A model generated the notes under the pieces. It saw only the letters and a program-made list of their open reading frames with translations, searched no databases and was not told the origin of the DNA. A stretch of DNA of 64,000 bases from CAWKAO01 sp963847665 (GTDB lineage Bacteria > Actinomycetota > Humimicrobiia > Humimicrobiales > Humimicrobiaceae): NCBI GenBank assembly GCA_963847665.1, contig CAWKAO010000002.1, positions 918,074 through 982,073 on the forward strand. The letters run 5' to 3'. A program made the position numbers and the translations under genes. The first letter of the stretch is position 1, and each line of letters opens with the position of its first letter. Positions 29,122 to 37,966 of the stretch are shown piece by piece.

Positions 29122-29333
29122 TTTTTACCCCTTAGCTCTATGATTTATGATAAATAATAAACTTCATTTATTTAAAAATATTTACACTTTTTTTTGTTCG
29201 ATCAGCATCAGAGAAATGCTGCCCGGTAATTTTTATAAATAGTAATATTCTTTTTTGTTATTTGCAAGAATTGGGATCTTCCACTGTTTAAAGACCCATT
29301 TCATTTTAAACAGCTTCCTTTTTTAATCCAGTT

Positions 29334-30023
29334 TTAAAAAGTCCTGTAAATAAGATTTTCACCTTTGATCCCGATATACCGTCCTGCATTTTTTGCCTGT
29401 TCGTATTCAGGATGAGCTATGAACCAGCTGTTTTTTGCAGTTATCAGACTATCCCTTCCCTGCCTGTTTGTATCAAGGTCTATAGGAGAATTTGTACCCT
29501 TTAAAAGGCATACGACTAGATTTAAACCCTGCTGACTAGAAACATTTGCAGGTACATAATGCAAACATCCTCCCCGAAGTTCTATAACTGACCCTCCAGG
29601 TGAATAAAAAGCTTCTGCCAGAGAACTGTCATAAGTGCCTTCGGGCCATTTTATATCCTGTTCCAGGCCCAAAAGCATGACCATATCAGTAGCATTAATA
29701 AATAATTCACTTCCATGGTGATACTCGAATGCATTTAAAGTATTATCGCTTCTGCCAAAAGCTATTCCTGTCTGTGCATCCAGGCCCGCGTAAATAGTAA
29801 ACAATATGGGATCAAACTCTTCCGATAATTCATCTCGCATCTCAGGAACATCTGGTATATAAGTAATACCGTCTTTTATTTTATTTTTGCTGAGATATTT
29901 AAGTATCCCATCGATTTTAAATCCTTCATGAATTGCCCCGAATCTTCTAAAGCTATCATCAAGAACTGAACTGGTGACTTTTCCAGGATTGATTTCATTT
30001 AGTTTTTTTACGATATTTTCCAT
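29334..30023 (-). CDS. DUF4867 family protein
   Basis: A 229-residue cytoplasmic protein matching my recollection of the DUF4867 family found in sugar operons. Recognisable parts are the cupin-like segments TLNAFEYHHGSELFINATD, GTYDSSLAEAFY and GGCLHYVPAN, then SWFIAHPEY near the C-terminus. His and Glu residues in YHHGSE and LHYVP could bind metal, which would suit an isomerase or lyase on a sugar; no activity is established. The frame opens at TTG 30035, but ATG 30023 lies right behind AAGGGG and is the better start. A gap of 212 bp separates it from the next gene. Confidence 0.7.
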   Translation of the reverse strand: MENIVKKLNEINPGKVTSSVLDDSFRRFGAIHEGFKIDGILKYLSKNKIKDGITYIPDVPEMRDELSEEFDPILFTIYAGLDAQTGIAFGRSDNTLNAFEYHHGSELFINATDMVMLLGLEQDIKWPEGTYDSSLAEAFYSPGGSVIELRGGCLHYVPANVSSQQGLNLVVCLLKGTNSPIDLDTNRQGRDSLITAKNSWFIAHPEYEQAKNAGRYIGIKGENLIYRTF

Positions 30024-30174
30024 TTTCCCCTTCAATCATCTTTTTTAATTTCATTTTATTATCATATTACATTTTAAATACATTTTATATCCTTACTCCT
30101 TATCCTGACCGGAAAGGACATCTCATAATAGTAGACTGCTTATTGATTTATTAAATTATTATTCAATATGAAGA

Positions 30175-30873
30175 CTATTTTATTCCATGGTCTTTCTTGT
30201 ATTGTGTCCAGTTCTGCTTAAGCCACAGAAAATCATCGAAATCTGAAAGCCTTCTTATGAAGGGGTTGTTTTTAAGTTCGTACTCTATTGTAGAAACTGG
30301 TTTAGTCCCATAATCATGGCCCGGCCATATTTCAGTATCTGGAGAAAGAGACATAAGTTTCCTCAAGCTTTCAAATTCTTTTCTGGAGTCTTCCTTATTA
30401 TAAGTACCTCCGACTTTTCCTATAAAAAGAGTATCACCGGTTATCAGTTTATCTACTGGCCTGTTTTTTGGATCATCGACCTTTTTTTCACTTACTTTTA
30501 TGCAAATGGAGTCATCTGTGTGTCCCGGAGTAGTAATGATCTCAAGGATGATCCCAGAAATATCGATGATCTCTCCATCTTTGACATCTGTATCCCTACC
30601 GCAATTGATGAAGGTAACTGGATAACCCTTCCCCTGTCTGTGAAATGCATCGTTTCCCTGGGAATGGTCATAATGGGAATGAGTGTTTATTACATATCTT
30701 AAAACTATCTCCAGCTTCCTGATAATCCTGAGTACTGCAGCAGTGTCAGGAGCAGGATCTATGATCGCTCCCTCTCCTGTCCTTTCATCGGCTACAAGAT
30801 AGGAATAATTTCTGTCTCCACCTGATTCGATCTGTTTAAAAATCATTTTATTATCTTTATCATACTTTGACAC
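30175..30873 (-). CDS. MBL-fold metallohydrolase (glyoxalase II-like)
   Basis: A 232-residue metallo-beta-lactamase-fold hydrolase. The zinc signature is INTHSHYDHSQG; further ligands are in TTPGHTDDS (His), KLITGDTLFIGKVG (Asp) and WPGHDYG (His). The likely substrate is a thioester or lactone. GTG 30873 overlaps the upstream Gfo/Idh stop by one base (TAGTG); ATG 30846 (MIFKQIESGGDRN) matches the usual family N-terminus and may be the true start. Coupled to a sugar oxidoreductase, it may hydrolyse a lactone or detoxify a reactive product; this is inference. Confidence 0.83.
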   Translation of the reverse strand: MSKYDKDNKMIFKQIESGGDRNYSYLVADERTGEGAIIDPAPDTAAVLRIIRKLEIVLRYVINTHSHYDHSQGNDAFHRQGKGYPVTFINCGRDTDVKDGEIIDISGIILEIITTPGHTDDSICIKVSEKKVDDPKNRPVDKLITGDTLFIGKVGGTYNKEDSRKEFESLRKLMSLSPDTEIWPGHDYGTKPVSTIEYELKNNPFIRRLSDFDDFLWLKQNWTQYKKDHGIK

Positions 30874-31988
30874 TACAGGTCCCAGAAGTCCGGGAGATAT
30901 AATTTTTCACCGCCACCCATTGCAGACTGATGGCCAAAGAGTCCGGCACACGTCCAATTTGCAGCTTTTTCAACATCAATCTCTGAGTCTCTTTCTTCTA
31001 TTATTGCTGAAATAAACTCATGTACCATATGCGGATAAGAACCGCCATGCCCTGAACCCTGTACGAATGATAGATGTTCTTTTTCATCTTCGCCCAATAC
31101 TTCTTCTGAACGAGTAAAAAATGCTATTTCATCTGGAAGCATGTATCCGGTATCAGGTATTTTTATATGTTCAGCATCTTCCTTCCCCAGATGTAGAATC
31201 GGTTCTTCATCAGAAAGCCTGTTCCATTCAAAAGAAAGTTTTTTTCCATAGACATCGAAGCTCTCGATATATTGCCTCACTATATCATATAATGAACGGG
31301 TGACTTCTCCAAAAATATCGGTCCCCTTGAATTTCATCATCATGGATTCGACAGCAAAAGGACTGTTGTAATTTTTAATATAATTTTCCCTTATTCTTCC
31401 GGAACCGATCCCGAAAACCCATTCGACAGGTGCATCAGCAAGCACTGCAAGTGGACCTACAGCATGGGTAGCATAATGAAGAGGAGGCCAACCAGCCCAG
31501 GGCGGTCCCCAATCCTCCATATCCTGTTGATGAGAGCCACGTACGAACTGGATCTTACCCAACCTATTCTCTTTTTTAAGTTTTTTCACATAAAGAAATT
31601 CCCGGGTATACGCTGATGTTTCCATCATCATATAAACCTTGTTTAATTTGCGTCTAAGTTTGACTATATCGATACACTCTTTTTCATTAATACCCATCGG
31701 TACCGTACATGCAGCATGCTTGCCTGCTTTTAAGCAATCCATAACGATCTCAGCATGGGTATCCACAGGAGTCACGACATGCACTGCATCGACTTCTTTG
31801 ATTTTTAAAATATCCTTATAATCAGTGTAAAATCTATCGACCTTATGTTTTTTTGCAGTTTCTTTTAATCTATCATTATTCCGTTGGCATATAGCATATA
31901 ACTCAGAATCAGGGTGATTCTGATATACTGGAAGAAAATCAGCTCCAAAACCAAGACCGACCACAGCAACTTTGATTTTATTGCCCAT
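30873..31988 (-). CDS. Gfo/Idh/MocA family oxidoreductase
   Basis: A 371-residue NAD(P)-dependent oxidoreductase. VAVVGLGFGADFLPVY is the Rossmann loop. The usual EKP catalytic-lysine motif is replaced by ACTVPMG, seen in a subset of the family, so the catalytic mechanism may differ or the enzyme may use another base. The C-terminal domain contains WAGWPPLHYATHAVGP, with a His in the expected substrate position. ATG 31988 follows AAGGAG. It diverges from the aldolase gene on the other strand, with 195 bp of shared promoter space, and is coupled to the MBL hydrolase downstream. Confidence 0.82.
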   Translation of the reverse strand: MGNKIKVAVVGLGFGADFLPVYQNHPDSELYAICQRNNDRLKETAKKHKVDRFYTDYKDILKIKEVDAVHVVTPVDTHAEIVMDCLKAGKHAACTVPMGINEKECIDIVKLRRKLNKVYMMMETSAYTREFLYVKKLKKENRLGKIQFVRGSHQQDMEDWGPPWAGWPPLHYATHAVGPLAVLADAPVEWVFGIGSGRIRENYIKNYNSPFAVESMMMKFKGTDIFGEVTRSLYDIVRQYIESFDVYGKKLSFEWNRLSDEEPILHLGKEDAEHIKIPDTGYMLPDEIAFFTRSEEVLGEDEKEHLSFVQGSGHGGSYPHMVHEFISAIIEERDSEIDVEKAANWTCAGLFGHQSAMGGGEKLYLPDFWDL

Positions 31989-32136
31989 TTTTTACTCCTT
32001 TGATCTATTGGACCTTTTGCTATGTATGGATTTTATCGTAAATTACATTATTTTTATAGATTATGATAACATAAAGAGAGTCTATTATTCTTGCAGTACT
32101 AATGATTTTTACAGAAATAAATCCTTATAAAAAAGT

Positions 32137-32165
32137 TTGAAATCATAAAATATACTAACTTATAT
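32137..32165 (+). promoter_or_regulatory. Candidate sigma70 promoter for the aldolase gene
   Basis: TTGAAA (32137-32142) and TTATAT (32160-32165) are 17 bases apart, ending about 18 bp before the aldolase ATG at 32184. The -10 box matches weakly and the leader would be very short. Confidence 0.4.
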
Positions 32166-32183
32166 CAAGAGAAGGGAATCAAT

Positions 32184-32995
32184 ATGTCAGGTATCCAGCT
32201 GAAGATAGAGAGACTTTTTAATGGTAAAAAGGGCCTGGTCCTTTCAGCGATAGATCATGTTATGGAGTATGGAGACCAGTCAGGTATAGAGGATTCAAGG
32301 GAGGCAATAAAAAAATGCCTTGGAACTGATGCCCTGCTTCTCTCAAGATTTTCATTGAAAAGAAACTGGGATTTATTTGCATTCAAAAGAAGGCACCTGT
32401 TCCGGTTGTAAGGATAAACTGGTCAAGTGCTTTTTATTATCCTCTTGAATACAGGAAAGGTTATACTGAAATTGCAACAAAAGTTGATGATGCTGTCCAG
32501 GCTGGTGCAGAGTTTATCATTTGCTCCCTTTTCCTTGAGAATAAAGATGAACAGATGGAAACGATAAATGTAGGATTATTTTCTGAGGTAGTAAGGCAGA
32601 AAGAGAGACTGGGTATTCCTTTGATCGGAGAATGTTATGTTGTGGAACACAAAGAAAACACCAAAGAATATCTTTATGCTAAAGTAAAAAGAGTATCAAG
32701 GGTGATGGCTGAACTTGGAGCAGATCTTGTAAAGGTATTCTACACCGAAAAATTTGAAGATATCGTTAAAAACACACCGGTTCCGGTATTTACAATAGGT
32801 GCAGAAAAACTAAATTCAGATGTCGAAGTTTTGAGAAAAGCCCGGGCCACAGTTAAAACAGGAGCAAGGGGAATAATATTCGGAAGAAATATTTTTATGG
32901 CCAAAGATCCCTCAAAACTTATCAGTGCCTTAAACGATGTATTGAATAAGGATATCGAACCGGAAGACGCTGCGACTAAATATGACCTTCAATAA
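32184..32995 (+). pseudogene. Class I aldolase (DhnA/LsrF-like), one frameshift
   Basis: Reassembled, this is a Schiff-base aldolase of about 270 residues. Pieces: VLSAIDHVMEYGDQ (N-terminal Asp/His strand), then after a break near 32370 APVPVVRINWSSAFYYPLE, IPLIGECYVVE, and the active-site lysine in GADLVKVFYTEKF, ending with ARGIIFGRNIF (phosphate site). It cleaves a ketose phosphate or 2-keto-3-deoxy type sugar into three-carbon pieces. ATG 32184 follows GAGAAGGGA. It is the only plus-strand gene inside the 4.5-40.8 kb locus. One base change restores the whole frame. Confidence 0.75.
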
Positions 32996-33024
32996 ATAGG
33001 TGTTTCCTTATAAAGGCAGAGATC

Positions 33025-34417
33025 TCATAACTCAGTGACATCAAATCCGGCCAGAAAACCGAAGTCTTTCAATATTTCCATATTACCATTATAGATAAGA
33101 ATAGAGTGATGTGTCCCGCCAAGTCTGCTGAATTCCGCCAAATGATCTCCCACTTTACTCTTGGGCCTGATCCAGCCTGTAACGGTCTCACTGAGGTCAT
33201 TCTTCACGTCAACCATTTCAACAGGACTCAGTATTAGCCTATAACCTTTTTTTGACGGTGAGAGATTTGCAAATATTGCTTCCCCTTCTTTAAATTGGCC
33301 AACAATGACCGCAGGGTCTCCAACGTCTATAAAGGGAAGGCTCTTGATGACGATCCTTGGCTGGCTTGAAGTCAATCCAGGATTTATCTCACCCATATGG
33401 CTCAATAAAATAAGATCATTTTTCCAGTCTGGGCAGAACATCTCTGTAAATGATGTCTGTTCAAAGATCTTTAAGACTGCCCCTGCCAGCGAAGCAGTGA
33501 GTACATCACCTTCACCTGCATAACCTATTGCCTCTTGCCATCGCCTTGCTTGCCTCCATAAAAGGAAGGGTCGGGAAACCGTCTTTTTGGCTGATGCTTG
33601 AAAAATTTATTGTGAAGGCGCTTAACTTCTCTTTCTCCATCCATTTTCTGAAAGCTGCGCCTATTTTTAGGGTATCAAAGTAAGACTTACGGTTTTTATC
33701 ATTGTCTTTAAAATCGAAAGAAAAATTTTTTTTATCACTCTCCGCTTCGATCTTAAGGTCAGATTCTGAAACAGTATTTAATAACTTTACGATTTCTCCA
33801 GGTGCAGCTTCAATTGTAGTTATACCGATGTCGTTTTTCAGGGTCTCAAATGGGACATAAAAATCACCCATCCCATAAAATGGACCACCCACGATCCCTG
33901 TGCGTGATCTTCCCAGATGATCAAATAATGCTGCAGCAGATATTTTCTTTTCGAGTCTGTCAAAAAAATCCGGTTTTTCCCAGTGACCTGCTTCTATTAA
34001 GAATCTCTTGTCTTCACGGAGCAGCATATTGCACATATCCTGTACTCCATGGATGCCATGGTTACGCATGACATCATCAGCTACAAGACCTTTGCTGAAA
34101 TCATTTTTAATTGTCGTATCCATTACGACGACAGGGATTTTTGTTTCCGCAAGCGGTCTTAATACTTCAAGAGAGGGTGAATATGCAAGATGGAGTGTGA
34201 CTATCACATCCACATCATGCTTCTCAAATACTGTGATCGCATTTTTGAATTCTTTTTCAAGCCTGCATACGGGACTTAATAGGACTTTAAAACCTTTTTT
34301 TTCAAACTTTTCAGCAATTCCTTTGATCAGGGGAGTAAACTCATTTACCAGCTTTGGCAGGACTTCATCATAAAGTTTCAGGTAAAGCTGCAGTATACCT
34401 ATTTTTATATCCGGCAT
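33025..34417 (-). pseudogene. L-fucose/L-arabinose isomerase-like protein, one frameshift
   Basis: Reassembled length is about 463 residues, in the range of L-arabinose isomerase (AraA). The N-terminal domain starts IKIGILQLYLKLYDEVLP and has VIVTLHLAYSPS. The break near 33530 (one extra A) splits AMARGIGYAGEGDVLTASLAG; GYAGEGD is the conserved AraA block with a metal Glu. Downstream are DLILLSHMGEINP (His) and GGTHHSILIYNG (His-His), both also expected in the family. It would isomerise an aldose to a ketose in the cytoplasm. ATG 34417 follows AAAGGAG. Confidence 0.73.
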
Positions 34418-34492
34418 TTTTTTCCTGCTCCTTTTTTGGTTTTAAGATTTTAAAAAACAGAAAGACCAGTTCATATTTCTCAATTATATTAC

Positions 34493-35542
34493 TTAAAAAT
34501 CATCATATACTTTTACGGTTTTCCCACCGCTTCTAATAGATTCCCATGCTGCAGACAGGGCTGCTATAGTCCTGACACCCTCCCTGGCGTCTATCTCAGG
34601 TTTTTTATTATTTACCAGTGAATCCTCAAAATCTTTTAAATATCTCCTGGCTGCATCTCCCTGCCCATAAGCTCCTGAAAGGTCCGCATCAAAATCCATT
34701 TCCATAACAGGTTTTCCTTCTATCTTATCCAGTACTACTTTTGCGCTGGAAGGTTCGAAATCCGTAAAGTCTGCTGTTGCTGTTCCCTTTGCACCATAAA
34801 TAGTCAACCCCATCATCGGATAAGGTTGCTGCACAATGCCATAAGCACCGAGCACCCTGGCTATCTTTCCATTTTTAAATTTCATATTTATTAGATAGGT
34901 GTCCTCAATAGGATACCCCTTTATTACATTGCTGTTTACTCCAAAAGCCTGCACTTCGTCTACCTGTCCCATAAACCACACCAGTGAATCAACAGGATGG
35001 CAGCACCCTCCATACATGAAATCCTGTGGTATCTCCAGCCTCCACGGAGTAAGCGGGATCACTTCCCTGAGGTCATGTACGTAGTGGGCCTCAGAAAAAA
35101 TGACCTCTCCAAGATCCCCATCATCAAGCATTTTCTTAATAGAAAGAAATGATGTGTAAAACCTGCATGTCTCACCGACTGCAAATTTTAATTTCTTTTT
35201 CTCGGATATCTCCATTATTTTCAAAGAGTCCTCCAGAGAAGTTACCATCGGTTTTGTCACCAGGACATGTTTTCCAGCATTCAGTGCCTCAATTGAATGT
35301 TTGCCATGAAGATGATCTGGTGAAAAGACAGCTATGACATCAATATCCTTTTTTGCGATCAATTCCATGTAATCATCAGTAGCAAAACCGATCCCGTTCT
35401 TTGCTGCAAGGACTTTTACTTCTGCTATTGGAAGGGCACATAGCCCTCTTACTTCCATCCTTGACCCGGGATCCTGGTTTAAGCGCATAAGATTCATTCC
35501 CATGCCTATACCGATTATTCCCACTCCAATATCTTTTTTCAT
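34493..35542 (-). CDS. Gfo/Idh/MocA family oxidoreductase
   Basis: A 349-residue NAD(P)-dependent oxidoreductase. VGIIGIGMGMNLMRL is the nucleotide loop, HVLVTKPMVTSLED contains the catalytic Lys (TKP variant of EKP), and GGCCHPVDSLVWFMGQVDE holds the substrate His. It is of standard length. It sits between an amidohydrolase upstream and the arabinose-isomerase-like gene downstream and is probably co-transcribed with the aminotransferase and kinase further up. The substrate is a sugar, inositol or uronate; no motif is decisive. Confidence 0.87.
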   Translation of the reverse strand: MKKDIGVGIIGIGMGMNLMRLNQDPGSRMEVRGLCALPIAEVKVLAAKNGIGFATDDYMELIAKKDIDVIAVFSPDHLHGKHSIEALNAGKHVLVTKPMVTSLEDSLKIMEISEKKKLKFAVGETCRFYTSFLSIKKMLDDGDLGEVIFSEAHYVHDLREVIPLTPWRLEIPQDFMYGGCCHPVDSLVWFMGQVDEVQAFGVNSNVIKGYPIEDTYLINMKFKNGKIARVLGAYGIVQQPYPMMGLTIYGAKGTATADFTDFEPSSAKVVLDKIEGKPVMEMDFDADLSGAYGQGDAARRYLKDFEDSLVNNKKPEIDAREGVRTIAALSAAWESIRSGGKTVKVYDDF

Positions 35543-35625
35543 ATCCTGATCCTCCCGATATTCTTTAATTGACTCTTAAGTCTTATAATTTCATATGTCT
35601 ATCTATCAATTTTTTAGGTAAAAGA

Positions 35626-36687
35626 TTATTTTTTAGAATTTAAAGCAATACTTGAAATAATACCCTCTGCATTTAAGTAAAACACTTTTTTTATACTTTC
35701 CCTGCTTAAGTTTAGATCGATTGCAGCCTGCTTTAAAGCCCTTAATGTCTCATATATGAAAAATGTAAAATCCAGTTTCATATCTGAGGATGACAGGCTC
35801 CAGATCTTTGGTTCTTCTGTCACAAAATAATGCTTATTGTTTATATCAATATTCTTTCCCTTTAAAAGAGATATTGCAGAATCACTGCCGAAGAGCACCC
35901 TTTCTGGTCCAAGTTCCTTTAAAAGCAACCTGATAACTAAAAAGTCATTGACCATGGCGAGGTCCACAAAGATATTTTTCAATTCCTTTATTTCCGGGAT
36001 AATATCTTTGATATCCTCATGACAATAGGAACGGCCGGCATGTGCAAGCACTATTTTAATATTTTTATATTCTTTGCTTATCTTTTTTAATTCCGCAATA
36101 TTCCTGGGGTCCTTTAACCTGTCCTTTCGTGGCAGATGGACCAGAATGATAAGGCCATTTTCGTTAGAAAATTCCAGGACGGTTTTGGATATGAAATCGA
36201 AATGAGATATATCAGTGTCAGTTTTGGATATACTTTCATCATGTTCTTGGTCCACCAGGTCCGGATAAGGTTTAAACCCTATGAACCTGTCTTTAAAGAA
36301 GTCGCCAGGTATAAGACCCAGGCCTGGTTCAGGAATATAAAGTCCCAGGGACCCTGATTTTTTGCACACATCAGAAATATAATCATTGGACTTTTTAAGG
36401 TCATATTCCCTCAGGGGCAGTCCAAAAAACAGGCCCCTGATCTCTTTACCTGGAAAGATCTCCCCATAGCTTTTATTGAAATCCTCAAAGGTAAATCCAT
36501 CCTGTAGTTCATCATCAAGAAATGGATGCTGGATTTTTCTTTCAGGCCTGGCAGGATATTTTATAAATTCTTCTTTCCAGAGGTGTATATGGAAGTCATA
36601 TATCTTCTCCGGTAAAAAATCTGAGAATTCTTTTTTAAAGATGTCCAGGTCCTTTTTTTCTATCCGATATGAAATATCTTTATGCAA
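35626..36687 (-). CDS. Amidohydrolase 2 family metal-dependent hydrolase
   Basis: A 353-residue TIM-barrel hydrolase. YDFHIHLW is the first metal site (His-x-His), LIILVHLPRKDR the barrel His, IVLAHAGRSYC the next His and VLFGSDSAI the catalytic Asp. Family members hydrolyse lactones, decarboxylate or cleave C-C and C-N bonds. TTG 36687 is preceded by AAAGGG. It follows a class III aminotransferase and precedes a Gfo/Idh gene, so a lactone or amide of an oxidised sugar is a possible substrate. A related but broken gene lies at 39449-40759. Confidence 0.82.
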   Translation of the reverse strand: MHKDISYRIEKKDLDIFKKEFSDFLPEKIYDFHIHLWKEEFIKYPARPERKIQHPFLDDELQDGFTFEDFNKSYGEIFPGKEIRGLFFGLPLREYDLKKSNDYISDVCKKSGSLGLYIPEPGLGLIPGDFFKDRFIGFKPYPDLVDQEHDESISKTDTDISHFDFISKTVLEFSNENGLIILVHLPRKDRLKDPRNIAELKKISKEYKNIKIVLAHAGRSYCHEDIKDIIPEIKELKNIFVDLAMVNDFLVIRLLLKELGPERVLFGSDSAISLLKGKNIDINNKHYFVTEEPKIWSLSSSDMKLDFTFFIYETLRALKQAAIDLNLSRESIKKVFYLNAEGIISSIALNSKK

Positions 36688-36700
36688 TATTACACCCTTT

Positions 36701-37936
36701 TTACAAAATATTCTTTTTTAACCCAGAGAGACAATCCTCAGCAGCATTTAAAGTATCTTCTATATCCTTATCAGTATGTGCCAGGGACAAGAACCAGTGG
36801 TGTCCGGGGTGAAGCAGTATTCCCCTTGAGACCATCTCAGAAAAAAAATAATCCTTAACTTTTTTATTTATTGCTTCGTCAGTATAATTGAATTTAAGCA
36901 TAGGTATAACAGGCAGACCATGCATCTTTGCCTCTACCCCATATTCCCGGGCAAGTGAATCGATGCCTTTAAATAATGCTTCTCCCTGCTTCCACATATA
37001 ATCTATACCATTTCTTTCCTGTAATTCCTTAATAGTCGCAAGAGCAGCAAACATCGGAAAAGTATTCGGGAAAAAAGTCGCTGACAGCCTTGTTTCCTGG
37101 CTTGGCTCCATGACCTCACGCTTGCCTACAACAGTAGAAATGGGATAACCGTTAGCTATAGCTTTGCTGAAGCATGCCAGGTCAGGGATCACGCTATAAT
37201 ATTCCTGGGCTCCTCCCAGGGCGACCCTGAAACCACACCTGATCTCATCAAAAATAAGCAGGGCCCCGTTTTCATGTGTTATTCTCTTTACGCTTTCAAG
37301 AAACCCGGGATCAGGCAGTTCCTTTGAAGCTTCTAAAGGCTGCATGATGACACATGCAATATTATCCCTATTATTCTTAAAGGCCTCTTCAAGTGAACCG
37401 GGGTCATTATAATTAAAAGTGAGGATATCCTGTTTTACGCTATCCGGTACACCTATTGCAACCCTGTCAGTCCCCGCTCCACCATAGCTCCAGTCATGCC
37501 ATCCATGGTAACCCCATCTGACGACCTTATCTTTCTTTGTAAAGACTCTTGCTATCCTTATTGCTGCAGCTGTTGCATCAGAACCACTTGTGACTATCCT
37601 TACCATTTCAGCACAAGGGATTATTTCAATAAGCTTTTTTGCAAAATCATTCTGGACAGGGTGTACCATTGAAAAACAAAATCCATTTTTTATATTCCTG
37701 ATGACCTCATTATCGACATTCTCATTACAATGGCCAAGCACAAGCGGCCCAAATGAGCAGATCCAGTCAATATATTCATTCCCATCCACATCCCAGGAAT
37801 GAGAGCCTTTCCCCCTGCTAAAAAAAATCGGGTATTTGCCTTCAACAAATTTTGTGGGGCGGCGTGAACTTGTCACACCACCAGGAATAAGACCCTTTGC
37901 TTCTTCATATAATCTGACTGAATTTGAAAAATCCAT
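36701..37936 (-). CDS. Class III aminotransferase (glutamate-1-semialdehyde aminomutase-like)
   Basis: A 411-residue PLP enzyme. LIPGGVTSSRRPT resembles the N-terminus of HemL; VTSGSDATAAAIRIAR is the phosphate-binding loop, WGYHGWHDW the aromatic stacking region, LLIFDEIRCGFR the Asp that holds the PLP ring nitrogen, and CFSKAIANGYPIS the Schiff-base Lys. No other haem genes are nearby, so I favour a catabolic or amino-sugar role, either amination of a keto sugar or deamination of an amino sugar, over tetrapyrrole synthesis. It is flanked by an FGGY kinase and an amidohydrolase on the same strand with short gaps. Confidence 0.83.
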   Translation of the reverse strand: MDFSNSVRLYEEAKGLIPGGVTSSRRPTKFVEGKYPIFFSRGKGSHSWDVDGNEYIDWICSFGPLVLGHCNENVDNEVIRNIKNGFCFSMVHPVQNDFAKKLIEIIPCAEMVRIVTSGSDATAAAIRIARVFTKKDKVVRWGYHGWHDWSYGGAGTDRVAIGVPDSVKQDILTFNYNDPGSLEEAFKNNRDNIACVIMQPLEASKELPDPGFLESVKRITHENGALLIFDEIRCGFRVALGGAQEYYSVIPDLACFSKAIANGYPISTVVGKREVMEPSQETRLSATFFPNTFPMFAALATIKELQERNGIDYMWKQGEALFKGIDSLAREYGVEAKMHGLPVIPMLKFNYTDEAINKKVKDYFFSEMVSRGILLHPGHHWFLSLAHTDKDIEDTLNAAEDCLSGLKKNIL

Positions 37937-37966
37937 TTTTCACTCTTTTATAGTTTAATTTTTTAA

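Noticed and set aside
29225..29305. A 23-codon leader peptide on the minus strand after DUF4867
   Set aside because: It has a ribosome-like AAGGAAG but no codon bias or attenuator structure, so it is probably chance.
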